Shown here piece after piece: positions 25,590-40,700 of a DNA stretch of 62,000 nt. A program made the translations under genes and the position numbers. The notes beneath the pieces were generated by a model. That model saw only the letters and a program-made list of their open reading frames with translations, was not told the origin of the DNA and ran no database searches. Position 1 is the first letter of the stretch. Each line of letters begins with the position of its first letter. The stretch spans positions 1-62,000 of the forward strand of contig JAQGDQ010000618.1 in the NCBI GenBank assembly GCA_030141605.1, in the 5' to 3' direction. This DNA is from Tubiluchus corallicola. Its lineage: Eukaryota; Priapulida; Priapulimorpha; Priapulimorphida; Tubiluchidae.

Positions 25590-28500
25590 GATTATGATTA
25601 TTATAATGATTTCAAAAAGTTTGTAAAAACAAAAATTTGACCGGAACACGCACCTTTCTCCACAGATGTTGGAATTTGTTTTTTATTAACCGGATTTTCA
25701 CACCAACCGTTCAAGTCTCTCTGCAGTTTTCTCAGCTTCGGCTGGTCGGAAACCCTCTGCACGATGAAATGTCCTGGATGTTTTATATGAGTCACAACCA
25801 CCAGTTCATGGCGAGCTGAAGAAACGCAAAAAATCAATAACTACCAGGCAAAACAACAATGTTCAACAATGTCATAACAACAATGGTACAATGGTAGTGA
25901 TTCACTGCTACAGAATGTTTGCCAGACTTTAATCTGCATTAATCTGTTCATCCAGGTCTGGTGCACCTATCAGCTGTTATAAAATTATAACAATAATAAA
26001 GCTACAACCAAAAAATCAATGATTTCAAAACCAGTCACAACCCATCTGATAATTTTCAGTCCCTGGTGGGTATTATGCAGACAATTATCAAAAATCCTTT
26101 AATTAATTCACTAACAGTTTTGTAGATGGCGCCACTAGTTTTGTCAACAATTTGCATTGATTTATATATATGCAAACCGTGCACTGCTCTCCACTGGCAA
26201 CAAGGGTGAAGCATTACTGACTAGTGTGGCCGTACTTGCATGTGCTGTATGTTGCACTACTTGCTGTTAAGTATTACGAAACTGCCGTACTTGTAAAAAA
26301 CAGTAAACTAAATACGGGTAGTAGTTGAATTACGACCACATGACGGACGTGCATTGCGATTGCGATACTCGACTCTCTCCACCTATCAGAGGCGGGCACC
26401 ATTATAGGGCGCAAAGTCTATTCTTCTTTAACGCTGATCTTTTATTTGTCTTTTAAAAGTTTAATGTCTTTATTTGTCTTTATCCTGTATTCCATACATT
26501 TGTTCACTAGATTTCTAATTTCTAGCAATCCTTCCTTTTCACTGTTCATTGCTGCATGTGCATGCTGAAGCCGAGTGCCACTGTAAGTAAGGCGCTGTGT
26601 GTGTGCGTGTACGTGCTAGTGTGTGCGTGCATGCATGCATGTGTGTGTGTGTACATGCACGTGTGTGCACAGGTGCGTGTGTGTACAGGTGCGTGTGTGT
26701 ACAGGTGCGTGCGTGCGTGTGTGTGCATACATGTGTGCGTGTGTGTGCACTAAGTATGGCCGCATCTACAGGTGAAACAGATAGCGATTTAAAATTAAAG
26801 GATTACCATTATTAGTTTTACGTAATTAATTAATGAAATTATGATGCGGTCGCAAAGTCAAACCTTCACAGGTCGGTTGCAGGGGTCGTCAATCCGCAAG
26901 TACTTATATGACAAAACCCAATTTAGTGAAAATACCTAATTACGTTTTTACTGGAAAACTCCTTTCCTCCACGGAGATGAAAGCAGCATGTTGACTATCT
27001 TTACACACGAATAAGTTTTTTCTACATCTCAGATACAAACTCACTCAATTCAGACTTGTTCAACTCCTGCTGTTCAATAATGATAGAAGATTTTCTTAGA
27101 AGTGTAAAGTTGCAAAGTACTTTTTCAGAAATGCTCCAAAGCAATGAGTATAACTGAGAATGGCAATAAAATTTTGTAAAAACCCAGTGTTTTTCTTTTA
27201 TTCTTGAATGGTGACAGATTGGAAATGTTGAAGTCACCTACAATGGGTGAAATGACATCGACGCCGAGTGGAGACATGTCAGTGAAGTCACATTGAGTGA
27301 AGCCATGTCAGTGAAGTCACATTGAGTGAAGCCATGTCAGTGAAGTCACATTGAGTGAAGCCATGTCAGTGAAGTCACATTGAGTGAAGCCATGTCACTG
27401 AAGACACATTGAGTGAAGCTATGTCACTGAAGTCACATTGAGTGAAGCCATGCCACTGAAGTCACATTGAGTGAAGCCATGCCACTGAAGTTGCATTGAG
27501 TGAAGCCATGTCAATGAAGACACTATGAGTGAAGCCATGCCACTGAAGTTACATTGAGTGAAGCCATGTCAATGAAGACACACTGAGTGAAGCCATGTCA
27601 ATGAAGACACAATGAGTGAATCCATGCCACTGAAGTTACATTGAGTGAAGCCATGTCAATGAAGACACAATGAGTGAAGCCATGTCAATGAAGACACAAT
27701 GAGTGAAGCCATGCCACTGAAGTCACATTGAGTGAAACCATGCCACTGAAGTTACATTGAGTGAAGCCATGCCCGGGAAGCCATATCAAGTAAAGACACG
27801 CCAGTGAAACCACATTGCTGAGTAAAATTACGTCAGTGATGACACACTGAGTGAAACCAAGTCACTGAAACGAAGCAGAGTGAAGCCATGTCATTGACTG
27901 AGGGTGGCGTAAAACCATGCTGTGTGAAGCCCTATCGATAAGTAAAACTGGAGTGAAGTCGTGCCATCCATCGAATCCGTGATGGACTCAAGCAATGTCA
28001 GACAAAAGCCATGTCAGGTGAAGCCATACCAAATGAAGCCATGTTGGAAAACTTACAGTTACATGGGGCTTGTGAATTTCTGGATGGTTATACACATATA
28101 AATGAGTTTAGTTATCTTACTAAACCACAATGTTTTACTCACAAAACTGTCTTGAATCTTGCCGCTGCACAAAATTAACGGACATTGAGCTGCTGCTGGC
28201 GCTGACGACAGATTCCGTATCCTCATCATCTGAAACACGGAGAAAATTCACTTACCTGTTAAGACACCACAAACACATATAATGTAAGAGTGCTAACGAT
28301 ACATGTGGTGTAACAGCACCGTAAGAATGTTATAGTGCAAGAACAGTAAAAACAGGAAATACGCATAGTGCAAAAGCAACGCTAATGTCAGTAACAAAAA
28401 AAAGGAAATAAAAATGCGGCAAGTGATTAGAGAAAGAAGAGCAAAGAAAAGTATAAAGCGAAAAAGCGAAGCAATAACTTCATATCATAACTGGCAGCGC

Positions 28501-31500
28501 AGTACACATAGTTATAGGTTGTAAAAAACTCATATCAGTTCAAGGTGCCAGCATCACATAAGAAGACATGCTGTAAAATGATACATCAATAGATATTCAA
28601 ATGCCATGCATGTGCAGAGAGAGAATGCTAGCCTGCATACTGAACAAAACTTCAAAAGTAGGTCGCTCAAGGGCTGTTTTTGCCTAACAGTTGAATGCAG
28701 TTTTTGCATTGTACAACATGGTGAACATTGTTTGCCTAACAGCAAACCACAGATTTTTATTACAATATGGTGCCAAATGTTTGCCTAATAGCAGACCGAA
28801 GCTTGTATTACAACATGGTACTGATTGCTTGCCTAACAGCAAACTATAGATTTCTATTACAACATGGCACCCATTGTTTGCCTAACAGCAGACCATAGAT
28901 TTTTATTACAACATGGCACTCATTGTTTGCTGACGTTTTGAACAAATCTGGCAATCTCTCTCTGCAAATGTGTGGCACATGTGAATCTACTGTTACATTC
29001 TATCTCATTGTCAGATGTAAAATGTTGCCTGATATTCATTATGAAGTGTTCATTGCAAATGCTCGTTAGAAATAAGTTTCTCAACATTTGACACATTCTA
29101 ACAATGATTCTAATTCAATTCAGTTTCAATTTAAATAATTGTGGCCCCATAAATGAAAACTATTTTACATTATCACTTCGAGGTATAGGCTGCAGCAAAA
29201 ACAGTGAATTATAATTATAACAAACAAACGAACAAACGTATAAACAACATCTGACAAAAGGCAAAATAGTAGAAAAGAATTTTTGATATTATTCATGTTC
29301 TGTACTGACCAACTTTAGTCACATTTAGAAAAGATTTGCATGCAAGCATGCAAGAACCAATAACGAATAATCTTGACAATACACGAGCATGCAAGAACCA
29401 ATAAAGAACAATGTTGACAATATGCGAGCATGCAAGAACCAACAATGAACAATCTTGACAATACGCGAGCATGCAAGAACCAATAATGAATAATCTTGAC
29501 AATACGCAAGCATGCAAGAACCAATAACGAACAATCTTGACAATACGTGAGCATGCAAGGCCCAATAACGATCAATCTTGACAATACGTGAGCATGCAAG
29601 AACCAAAAATGAACAATGTTGACAATACGGGAGCATTGAAGAACCAATAACGCACAATCTTGACAATACGTCAGCGTGCAAGAACCAATAACGTACTATC
29701 TTGACAAAACGCCAGCATACAAGAACCAGTAACGATCAATCTTGACAATACATGAGCATGCAAGGCCCAATAACGAACAATTTTGACAATACCCGAGCAT
29801 GCAAGAACCAATAATGAACAATGTTGACAATACGGGAGCATCCAAGAACCAATAACGCACAATCTTGACAATACGTCAGCGTGCAAGAACCAATAACGTA
29901 CTATCTTGACAAAACGCCTGCATACAAGAACCAGTAACGATCAATCTTGACAATACATGATCATGCAAGAACCAATAACGAACAATCTTGACTACGCGAG
30001 CATGCAAGAACCAATAATGAACAATGTTGACAATACGTCAGCATGCAAGAACCAATAACGCACAATCTTGACAATACGCGAGCATGCAAGAACTAATAAC
30101 GAACAATCTTGACAATACCCGAGCATGCAAGAACCAATAATGAACAATGTTGACAATACGGGAGCATCCAAGAACCAATAACGCACAATCGTGACAATAT
30201 GCGAGCATGCAAGAACTAATAATGAACAATCTTGACAATACCCGAGCATGCAAGAACTAATAACGAACAATCTTGACAATATGAGCTCATGCATTTTAAC
30301 AAAACAGTGTTCAACGGGTTAGATATCACAGCACAGCACCGCAGCGTGATCAAACACAAGGGCAGAAGCAAAATCATAAGACTCTCAAGAGAAAGCAAGC
30401 GAGGTTTTTATTTAAAATTAGAAAATATTTTTTGTAAAACTCTCTTAGATCAGCAATGTTTCAGATTAATAAGAATAATGCTTTCATGGAGTAAAGAAAC
30501 TGTTCAAAATTGAAACATTAGAAGCAATATCAGACACGCTTATTCGCATAAACATTACTACGATATAAAAAGAGCAAAATTTACTGAAATACGTCAGCAG
30601 TTCCTAAAAAACATTTTTGATCATTTTCTGGCTATAAAATGACAGTTATTTGATATTTTTAGCAATGTAATCAATACTATTTGAAATTTCTGCATAGTAA
30701 AAAAATCGGGTTTTTAAAAGAATTCAAAATCAGCATTAATCTTTCAATATAAGAGAGAGAGAAAAGTGTAGGGACTTTAATAGCAACTGCTTGCACATCT
30801 GCCCTTGCATAGTTCAAGCAATAGGTGAAATCTTAGACCGAGAAGACAACTGCTTGCACATCTGCCCTTGCATAGTTCAAGCAATAGGTGAAATCTTAGA
30901 CCGAGAAGACAACTGCTTGCACATCTGCCCTTGCATAGTTCAAGCAATAGGTGAAATCTTAGACCGAGAAGACAACTGCTTGCACATCTGCCCTTGCATA
31001 GTTCAAGCAATAGGTGAAATCTTAGACCGAGAAGACAACTGCTTGCACATCTGCCCTTGCATAGTTCAAGCAATAGGTGAAATCTTAGACCGAGAAGACA
31101 ACTGCTTGCACATCTGCCCTTGCATAGTTCAAGCAATAGGTGAAATCTTAGACTGAGAACTCAACCTGAAGTTAAATCGGCAGGGGCATGAACGGAACAA
31201 GTGTGGCAGAAAGACTTTGTGGGATGTTCTGACTTATGACTGGATCTGCGTTCTTTGCTAGGCAGCGTGACATCTTAAGAAACAGAGAAACTTATATTAA
31301 GAATCTTTTCAAAAATATAAGGAGCTATTTGCTATACGGTATCTTAAATTCTATGTAGCGTGTAAACATAGTAGTAACTAGATAAGTAACTTTATAGCCA
31401 AACATACGTTATATGATGTAATGGGTTTCAACTTGTATAAAATTGATATAGAAAATAATGTTACTCTAGAAGACGCATTTAGAAATTTTCATGTATTATC

Positions 31501-31706
31501 TCAAAAATTGTAAAAGGATGCGAGTTCAGTTCCAGTCCAACTAGTGACAATAAACTTAGCATAAGATTGTACAAATTATATTGAAAACCAGAATTTTCAT
31601 TTTTTATCAAAGTACCAATTGAGAAAGATGTTAGAATATGTAGTATCTTTTTCAATTAATTGTTTTAGCTTCTTGCATGTAAATAATATCCATGCTTATT
31701 TTTTTT

Positions 31707-31737
<31 letters not shown>

Positions 31738-34700
31738 CAGTGTTTAGTATTTTTACTTTTACTACTAGTTTACTAATTTCTTTTAATTGAATCACTTATG
31801 TAACTTAACTATGTAACTTAACTGTACACGTGTGTTCGAAAATTAATGATGTTAATAATAATAATATCTACAATGCATATCAAAGTTCCCTGTACTACAT
31901 ATGATATTTTTTAGCACTATATACTGCACAAAAACAAGCAATCAGCCACCCCACTGCCTGTATACCCAGGGGTTAATAAAAATAGTAACGTTACTTATAC
32001 CATACCATTTTTAATTTAAAAGTATCCTAACTCTACATTAGGTAAAAAGAATGACAGGACTCACTGATACAATCATAATTAGATGTAACATGCGAACACT
32101 TAATAACTGACTTTATAACGAAATGTAGTCTTAATTGTAGAATATAAATGCAAAAATGTACTGTTAACTGAACACTATACAGAACGTTAGCAGCAATGGC
32201 AATAACAGCAGTGTTAGTAACATTAGCAGCAAGAACAATAACAACAGCAACAGTGGCAGCAGCAACAATGATAAGGGCGACGGCAGCGATGACAACAACA
32301 ACAGCAGCAAACAGCGGCAACAACGATGATGATGAAGACAACGATGACAACAACAAAACAGCAACAAAAATGGCGGCAGCGACGCGACAACGAGGACTAC
32401 GACATCAACAACAACAACAATGGCAGCGACGATAAAGACGACGACAACAACAACAGGAACAGCGGCGACAACAATGACAACGAGAATGGAAACGACAACA
32501 ACAACAGCAACAGTGGCAGCAGCAACAATGATAAGGGCGACGACAATGACAACAACAACAACAGCAACAGCGGCAACAACGATGATGATGAAGACAACGA
32601 TGAAAACAACAACAACAGCAACAGCGGCAACAACGATGATGATGAAGACAACGATGAAAACAACAACAACAGCAACAAAAATGGCGGTTGTGACGCGACA
32701 AAGAGGACTACGACATCAACAACATCAACAACAATGGCAGCGATGATAACGACGGCGACAACAACAACAGGAACAGCGGCGACAACGAGAATGGAAACGA
32801 CAACAACAACAACAACAGCAACATAGGCAACAAACAATGACGACGAGAACAACAATGACAATGACAACAGCAATAACAGCAGGTTCAACAGAAGTAGTTT
32901 TGACTTACCAACAATACTCTCGGCAGTCTCAATGTCCGGTTCTTCAGGTTTTGAGAGCAGTACCTCCCCCTCGGCTACCTCCGCAGATGCTCTTAACTCG
33001 TGTCTGCCAAAAACAGCCATTTCGCAATCAACGAATTAATTAAGACACACCACACATGCACAAAGAAAAAACAATTAAGTTCAAAACCTTAGGTAAGTTA
33101 TTCACAAAAAGTTATCAATACTCATAACAAAGTTAATGAAATCAGAACAACATTTTTCTTATAAGTTTCTCAGCTATAAGTTATTTTAGTACCACCATAG
33201 TATTCTCAGCTACCACGGTTCACTAACGCACGATTACACATTTGTAAATCATTGAGAAAGTTAAGAGAATAAGTTGAACGAAATGCCCTTGTAGGTTTGT
33301 GTAGTCATCATTCACAATATTGCTGTCATAAGATTGACTATCATTCACAATCTTGCACCAAATGTACTTGTTGTGAACACGAAATCTGAGAACACGTAAT
33401 CTTTGATTTTATAACGAGCTATAATTATAGACAAATGATGCTGCCAGCCAAGCACCACGTGGGATGCTGGCGCTTCATTGACAGACGGGGGAGCTCACCA
33501 AGTAAACATGCCAGTGCCAACCAGAGATTAGACATGCGGAATATGTACTAATTTTGAACTTTAGCAGATTGCACATAGTGAATTTCTTGCAGATATGCGA
33601 ATCACAGGATTTTAATGACTAAATTTGTGGTTACTGCTCAGATTTCGACAAGCGCATAAGGTAAAAATTGCAAATGTTTGTGCAAAAAGTCTATAAAATT
33701 GCTAAACAATTTTTTGTCATGATACGGTTTCTGATGCGCTGTAAATTGTCAACATGCATTTACAATTAAAATTCCTTAGCGGGGGTTTGGCTGGTAATTT
33801 ATTACTGATTAATTATTATAAATCTAAACTTTTTCCACACTAAAGTTTTTAACAATAAGGTGCATATGGAAAGTCTAGTTTTCGCCTACGATTTTGCGGA
33901 TACGCGGATATGGATACACAGATGAAGATTCTGCAGGTACTAATAAAGCAAAAAGTGATTTTCTCACGCATCTCTGGCTCCAAATAATTCTCCCATTTTC
34001 GACCTCTGCAAAATGAGCTCTGACCACCTCGGAGCACCTTCAACTTGCACCCCAGGCTCATATATGGCAGGTTGTAAGGTAATCTTTGCTTACAAGCTAA
34101 TAAAAACGAAACAGTCCCCCTCCCAAATGCCACTGTGTACTTAAAAGAATGGACAAGTTACTTAGCATGTCGCGTTTACTTTGCTGTTGTCACTTAAACT
34201 TGGAAAAATTTAACAAAGAAACTGTTTATATACCACAAAGTTAATTTACCCTACAGCTGTACAGAAATTTTCAGGCACAGTGGTAGCCGCCATTTATCTG
34301 AAAATTATGACGTAACTGGTGACTTTTCGCAAGGTCAAAGACCTTTTCTGAAGGCACGTGCTGCTTAAACTAATTCAAAGTTCTGTAGCTTACCTAACGT
34401 TCGTGCAAAAATGTCGAAAATTTGCTACCTAATTTTTTATAATTTTCTTCAGTCGATGAAAGACGTCATTGGTGGAAAAATGGATGACGTCATCGGTGGA
34501 AAATGAATGGCGTCATTGGTGGAAAAATGGATGATGTCATTGGTGGAAAACTTCAAATTCATTTTACTAATGACATGAGGTACTTGTCAAGGTCTTATTA
34601 CCAATTCCTTTTAAGATATTTCGTGGACATTAAAATAATCCTAACTTCCCAGAAGGTTTTGCCTTTCCTTTAAGCACAATTGTTCAATGTATTACATCTG

Positions 34701-37700
34701 CAAGTTTGATATCACACAAAATCATAATCACAACGCAACAAGTTGAAAATCCACGATTTTGTCTTTCTTCGCATCATTATATCATCAACATTAATATCAC
34801 AAGGTTTTCACAACGATAGTAATAATAATAATGGTGAGAAATTGCATGTCGTTGACATCATTGCTCAAGCGCATCACCACCATCATCATCATCATCATAC
34901 CATAATCATCACTGCCATCATCACATATTGTAAACACCACCATCATCATCATCATAGCATAATCATCACCACCACCACATGTTACATCATCATACCATAA
35001 TCATCACCATCATCATCACCACCACCATCATCACCATCATCATACCATAATCATCACTGTCATCATCGCATATTGTAATCACCAGCATCATCATCAACAT
35101 CATACCATAATCATTACCATCATCACCACCACCACCACCGCCACCACCATCATCATCATACCATAATCATCACTGTAATCACAACCATCATCATCATACC
35201 ATAATCATTACCATCACCACCACCACCACCACCACCACTGCCACCATCATCAACATCATCATAGCATGATCATCATCACCACCACCATCATCATCATCAT
35301 ACCATAACCATCAGTGTCATCATCACATATTGTAATCACCACCATCATCACCATACCATAATCATCACCGTCATCATCACCACTATCACCACCACCATCA
35401 TCATCATCATACCATAACCAAAAACTAAGAAGCCACCATGGATTTGAAAGAAAAATTTTATTAGCGGCAAAAATCCTCAACAGAAACAACCAAAATTAAC
35501 TAAGCTTGCTTTTAAGCAGTCGTTTTAATTTCCAAATAAGAAGCAATCTGAACATAAATACATCATGCAACGCTAATCCTGATGCAGTCAATTATATATT
35601 TTAATGTCCTCTTTAACAGTGTATAAGACCATAGTGACAGAAGTTAAAGGAAAGGTCAAGACTTCTGTGAAGTTAGGCTTATTTCAATGTTTGTGAAAAA
35701 TGTCAGAATGATTTAGTAATAAAAGCATAATAAGCGCCTTGTGTAATTAGTAAAATCACTTTCAAGTCCTGCTCAATTCACGCTTAGGGACTCCCACTTT
35801 AAACGCCCATTCTTCCACCAATGATGTCGTTCATCTACTGAAGAAGAGCAGCGTGCCGTCAGTTTCTGTTCAATAAGTTTTCACAAAAAAATTAGATTGA
35901 AATTTTGTGATATTTCTGCATAAATATTAGGTAAGTTGCAAAAGTACGGATTAGTTTGAACAGCATGATTACGGAAAGCCACAATGCGTTTACGAAAACT
36001 CACAAAGTCCACCAGTGATGTCATAATTTTCAAACGAATGGCGGCTACCACTGCGCCTGAAAATTTCTACACATTAATTTTATAATTTATAGGCAGTTCT
36101 TTTGCAAATTTCTTGGTTATATTTTTCTAAGTTTAAGTGAAAACCGTAAAATCAACCCAACAAGCCAAATAACTTGTCCTTTCCTTTAACCACCAGAGAA
36201 GTGCTTAGATAAAAGTGATTTTTACTTTATATGATTTGTATAGTGCATAGATAAGAGTGAGTTCTGCTCTAAGGTTTCTTTTATATTCTCTCAGAAAATG
36301 CATTCAGACCAATTACTAGACTCTTCGAGACTTGGTTGAGTTGGCACATTGTATGGAAAGTTTGGTACGTCTTGGCTGTCGCTATGGAAAGTTTGGTACG
36401 TCTCGGCTGTCGCTATGGAAAGTTTGGTACGTGTCAGTTGTCGCTATGGAAAGTTTGGTACATCTCGGCTGCAGCCATGGAAAGTTTGGTACGTCTCGGC
36501 TGTCGCTATGGAAAGTTTGGTACGTCTCGGCTGCAGCCATGGAAAGTTTGGTACGTCTCGGCTGTCGCTATGGAAAGTTTGGTACGTCTCGGCTGTCACT
36601 ATGGAAAGTTTGGTACGTCTCGGCTGCAGCCATGGAAAGTTTGGTATGTCTCGGCTGTCGCTATGGAAAGTTTGGTATGTCTCGGCTGTCGCTATGGAAA
36701 GTTTGGTACGTCTCGGCTGTCACTATGGAAAGTTTGATACGTCTCGGCTGCCGCCATGGAAAGTTTGGTACGTCTCGGCTGTCGCTATGGAAAGTTTGGT
36801 ACGTTTCGGCTGTCGCTATGGAAAGTTTGGTAGGTGTCAGCTGTCACTAGGGAAAGTTTGGTACGTCTCGGCTGCAGCCATGGAAAGTTTGGTACATCTC
36901 GGCTGCAGCCATTGGAATGTTTGGTACGTCTCGGCTGTCGCTATGGAAAGTTTGGTACGCCTCGGCTGTCGCTATGGAAAGTTTGGTACGTGTCAGCTGT
37001 CACTATGGAAAGTTTGGTACGTCTCAGCTTCAGCCATGGAAAGTTTGGTACGTCTCGGCTGTCGCTATGGAAAGTTTGGTACGTCTCGGCTGTCGCTATG
37101 GAAAGTTGGCATGTCTCGGCTGTCGCTATGGAAAGTTTGGTACGTCTCAGCTGTCGCTATGGAAAGTTTGGTACATCTCGGCTGCAGCCATGGAAAGTTT
37201 GGTACGTCTCGGCTGTCGCTATGGAAAGTTTGGTACGTCTCGGCTGTCGCTATGGAAAGTTTGGTACATCTCGGCTGTCGCTACGGAAAGTTTGGTACGT
37301 CTCGGCTGTCACTACGGAAAGTTTGGTACGTCTAGGCTGTCGCTACGGAAAGTTTGGTACGTCTCGGCTGCCGCTATTTCCTTTTTCAAAACTTCTGACC
37401 AGTTTTATAAAAACTATTATTGATTATGAAATAAGCGTCTCAAAGATCTTCTAAATTCACTGCTAAATGTAAAGTGAATGACTGGATTGAGGGCGCTGTT
37501 GGCATAACTCAGCAACACTATAAAAATAAAGACATCCGGCATATGACAGCGCCAGCTACAAGCAAGCAGAACCAGGGAGTAAGCAAAGAATGGTATCCAA
37601 CAAATGAGAAAAATTGCAGTTAGAATTCCCAACGTCTTTGTTGCCTTTAATTTCTTTACTGCAGCGAGAGAGTTACTTGCAACATTATTCGCTTGGTGAT

Positions 37701-40700
37701 TAATGGCGTCTATTTGCCGAGCCTGTTTCCATGCAGTCTTCCATATAACACCATACATGGTCAGTACCTGGACAAACGGTCCAACAAAGAACACCACACT
37801 TTTGGTTTCCACGTACACCTGTATGGTATAGCTGTGACGGTGGCTCAAATAACTCAAACTGGCACGTGCTAATCCATCAGCTAGAGACAGAAGCCATGCT
37901 GCAGACAGAGATAACGTTAATGTCCTTGTTGTTATGAAGTCGTTGTACCTAAAAGGATGAACAACGGATATATATCTTTCTGTTGTTATGAGGCATATAT
38001 GTAAAATCCCGATATCTTGCATCACACTTTCAAACAACAGGAAAGTGTGAAACGTTGGAAAACTGTCAAATCTTTCTTGGACATTAACAACGATGAAAAG
38101 TGGTACGACCAATGCTCCCAGCAGCCAGTCTGACACAGCCAGTGACGTAACCATTGCGTTGATACGAGTATGTAGGCGTTTCGTCCGAAAAATCATAACC
38201 AAAATCAACGTATTGCCAATAACGGCGGCTACTGCTAAGATCGTCACCAAGACGATGACGACAAGCAAACCTTGTTTGGTAGGTAGAGAATCATCAGCAT
38301 CAGCAACAACCGATATATTTGAAACGTTAAATGCTGACATAACTTCGAGCGTGTTTAGCTATAACGCTTGTTGTACGCTTACTACATTTGTGAATCTAAT
38401 AAAATCAGATAGTGGGATGCAGTAATGCAAATGGCATATAATTATGTGACTATTGACATCGCATTCAGGAGTGTCGCTACTGTAAACATTGGCAGAAATG
38501 TAATATCACTTAGGTGTGTGAAGATCAGATTGCACCAGTTATGTCATTAAGCTTCTTTCATCTTGACTGGGCCATAAGCGGGAACAATAAGTTTACTAGT
38601 GCAAGCCCATGTTCACATTAATCAGTAATTACGGCATCACTACGTCATCAACATCAACGTCTTATCATTCTGACAATGAAGCTGGCGACACTGATGATGA
38701 AATTGAACATCATCGTTATCACGATTGATCTTCAACAAACAACACAAACAAACCATCTTCAAGCTGACATCATCATCACCTTCACCATCACCTTAGAAGT
38801 CACCTCACAACTGTCACCACTGACTACCATCCATGAACCATCATCAACATCAACTTCACCACCACCATAGAAGGCATCGCACAACTGTCACCACTTACTA
38901 CCATCCATGAACCATCATCATCATCACCTTCACCACCACCATAGAAGGCATCGCACAACTGTCACCACTTACTACCATCCATGAACCATCATCATCATCA
39001 CCTTCACCACCACCATAGAAGGCATCGCACAACTGTCACCACTTACTACCATCCATGAACCATCATCATCATCACCTTCACCACCACCATAGAAGGCATC
39101 GCACAACTGTCACCACTTACTACCATCCATGAACCATCATCATCATCACCTTCACCACCACCATAGAAGGCATCGCACAACTGTCACCACTTACTACCAT
39201 CCATGAACCATCATCATCATCACCTTCACCACCACCATAGAAGGCATCGCACAACTGTCACCACTTACTACCATCCATGAACCATCATCATCATCACCTT
39301 CACCACCACCATAGAAGGCATCGCACAACTGTCACCACTTACTACCATCCATGAACCATCATCATCATCACCTTCACCACCACCATAGAAGGCATCGCAC
39401 AACTGTCACCACTTACTACCATCCATGAACCATCATCATCATCACCTTCACCACCACCATAGAAGGCATCGCACAACTGTCACCACTTACTACCATCCAT
39501 GAACCATCATCAACATCAACTTCACCACCACCATAGAAGGCATCGCACAACTGTCACCACTGACTACCATCCATGAACCATCATCATCATCACCTTCACC
39601 ACCACCATAGAAGTCACCTCCCAACTGCCACTACTGACTACCATCCATGAACCATCATCAACATCACCTTCACCACCACCATAAAAGGCATCGCACAACT
39701 GTCACCACTTACTACCATCCATGAACCATCATCAACATCAACTTCACCATCACCATAGAAGTCATCGCACAACTGTCACCACTGACTACCATCCATGAAC
39801 CATCATCAACATCAACTTCACCATCACCTTAAAAGTGACCTCACAACTGTCACTACTGACTACCATCCTTAGCCATCATAATCATCATCAACTTCACCAC
39901 CACCTTAGAAGTGACCTCGCAACTACCACCACTGACTACCATCCTCAAACCATCAACACCATCAACTTCACCATCACCTTAGAAGTGACCTCACAACTGT
40001 CACCACTGACTACCATCCTCAAACCATCAACACCATCAACTTCACCATCACCTTAGAAGTGACCTCACAACTATCACCACTGACTACTATCCTCAAACCA
40101 TCAACACCATCAACTTCACCATCACCTTAGAAGTGACCTCACAACTATCACCACTGACTACCATCCTCAAACCATCAACACCATCAACTTCACCATCACC
40201 TTAGAAGTGGCCTCACAACTGTCACCACTGACTACCATCCACAAACAATCATCAACATTAACTTTACCATCATCTTAGAAGTCACCTCTGTAACCACTAA
40301 TCAACAGCCAAGAAATCAACCAAACTTCACAAAAAAACATACGTAATTAAATTAAAAAATCAGGAACCTACTAATTAGCAAAGTGATAGATATATGACTT
40401 GCAATAAGATCAAATAATGACAACTAAATTTATTAGGCTGCTTAATAACGTTTTATTTAGTTATAACTTTGCTCTATAATACACCTATATCGGCAAATGA
40501 ATTTTCTAGAATTTCCACACAACTTAACATGTTCAATAATATCCGATAGCAATGTGTATAAATCTTTGTAATTTCCACTTCAATGTCCTTCTGTAAAGTG
40601 CATTAAGTAAGAGTGAATTCTATTTGTAACAAGTTTCTATAAAGTGCACAGAGAAAAGACAGTTCTGCACGAAAAGTGAGACAAAAGTGAGCCCTACTTT

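Noticed and set aside
25458-25640. Poly-tyrosine ORF
   Set aside because: Reads through the (ATT)n tail of a SINE.
30777-31156. Repeat-peptide ORFs on both strands
   Set aside because: Six identical 63-bp units give open frames on both strands by arithmetic; no start context or homology.
32397-33020. 207-codon - strand ORF with a poly-Leu/Ser C-terminus
   Set aside because: Only its first ~32 codons are coding (exon 9); beyond the GTAAGT donor it runs into the trinucleotide tract.
34743-35489. Histidine-rich and Asp/Met-rich ORFs as metal-binding proteins
   Set aside because: Products of a CAT/CAC trinucleotide array.
36332-37454. Long ORFs with [21 protein letters not shown] repeats considered as a secreted repeat protein
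   Set aside because: All three frames are open and the unit is out of frame with itself; it is a 31-bp minisatellite.
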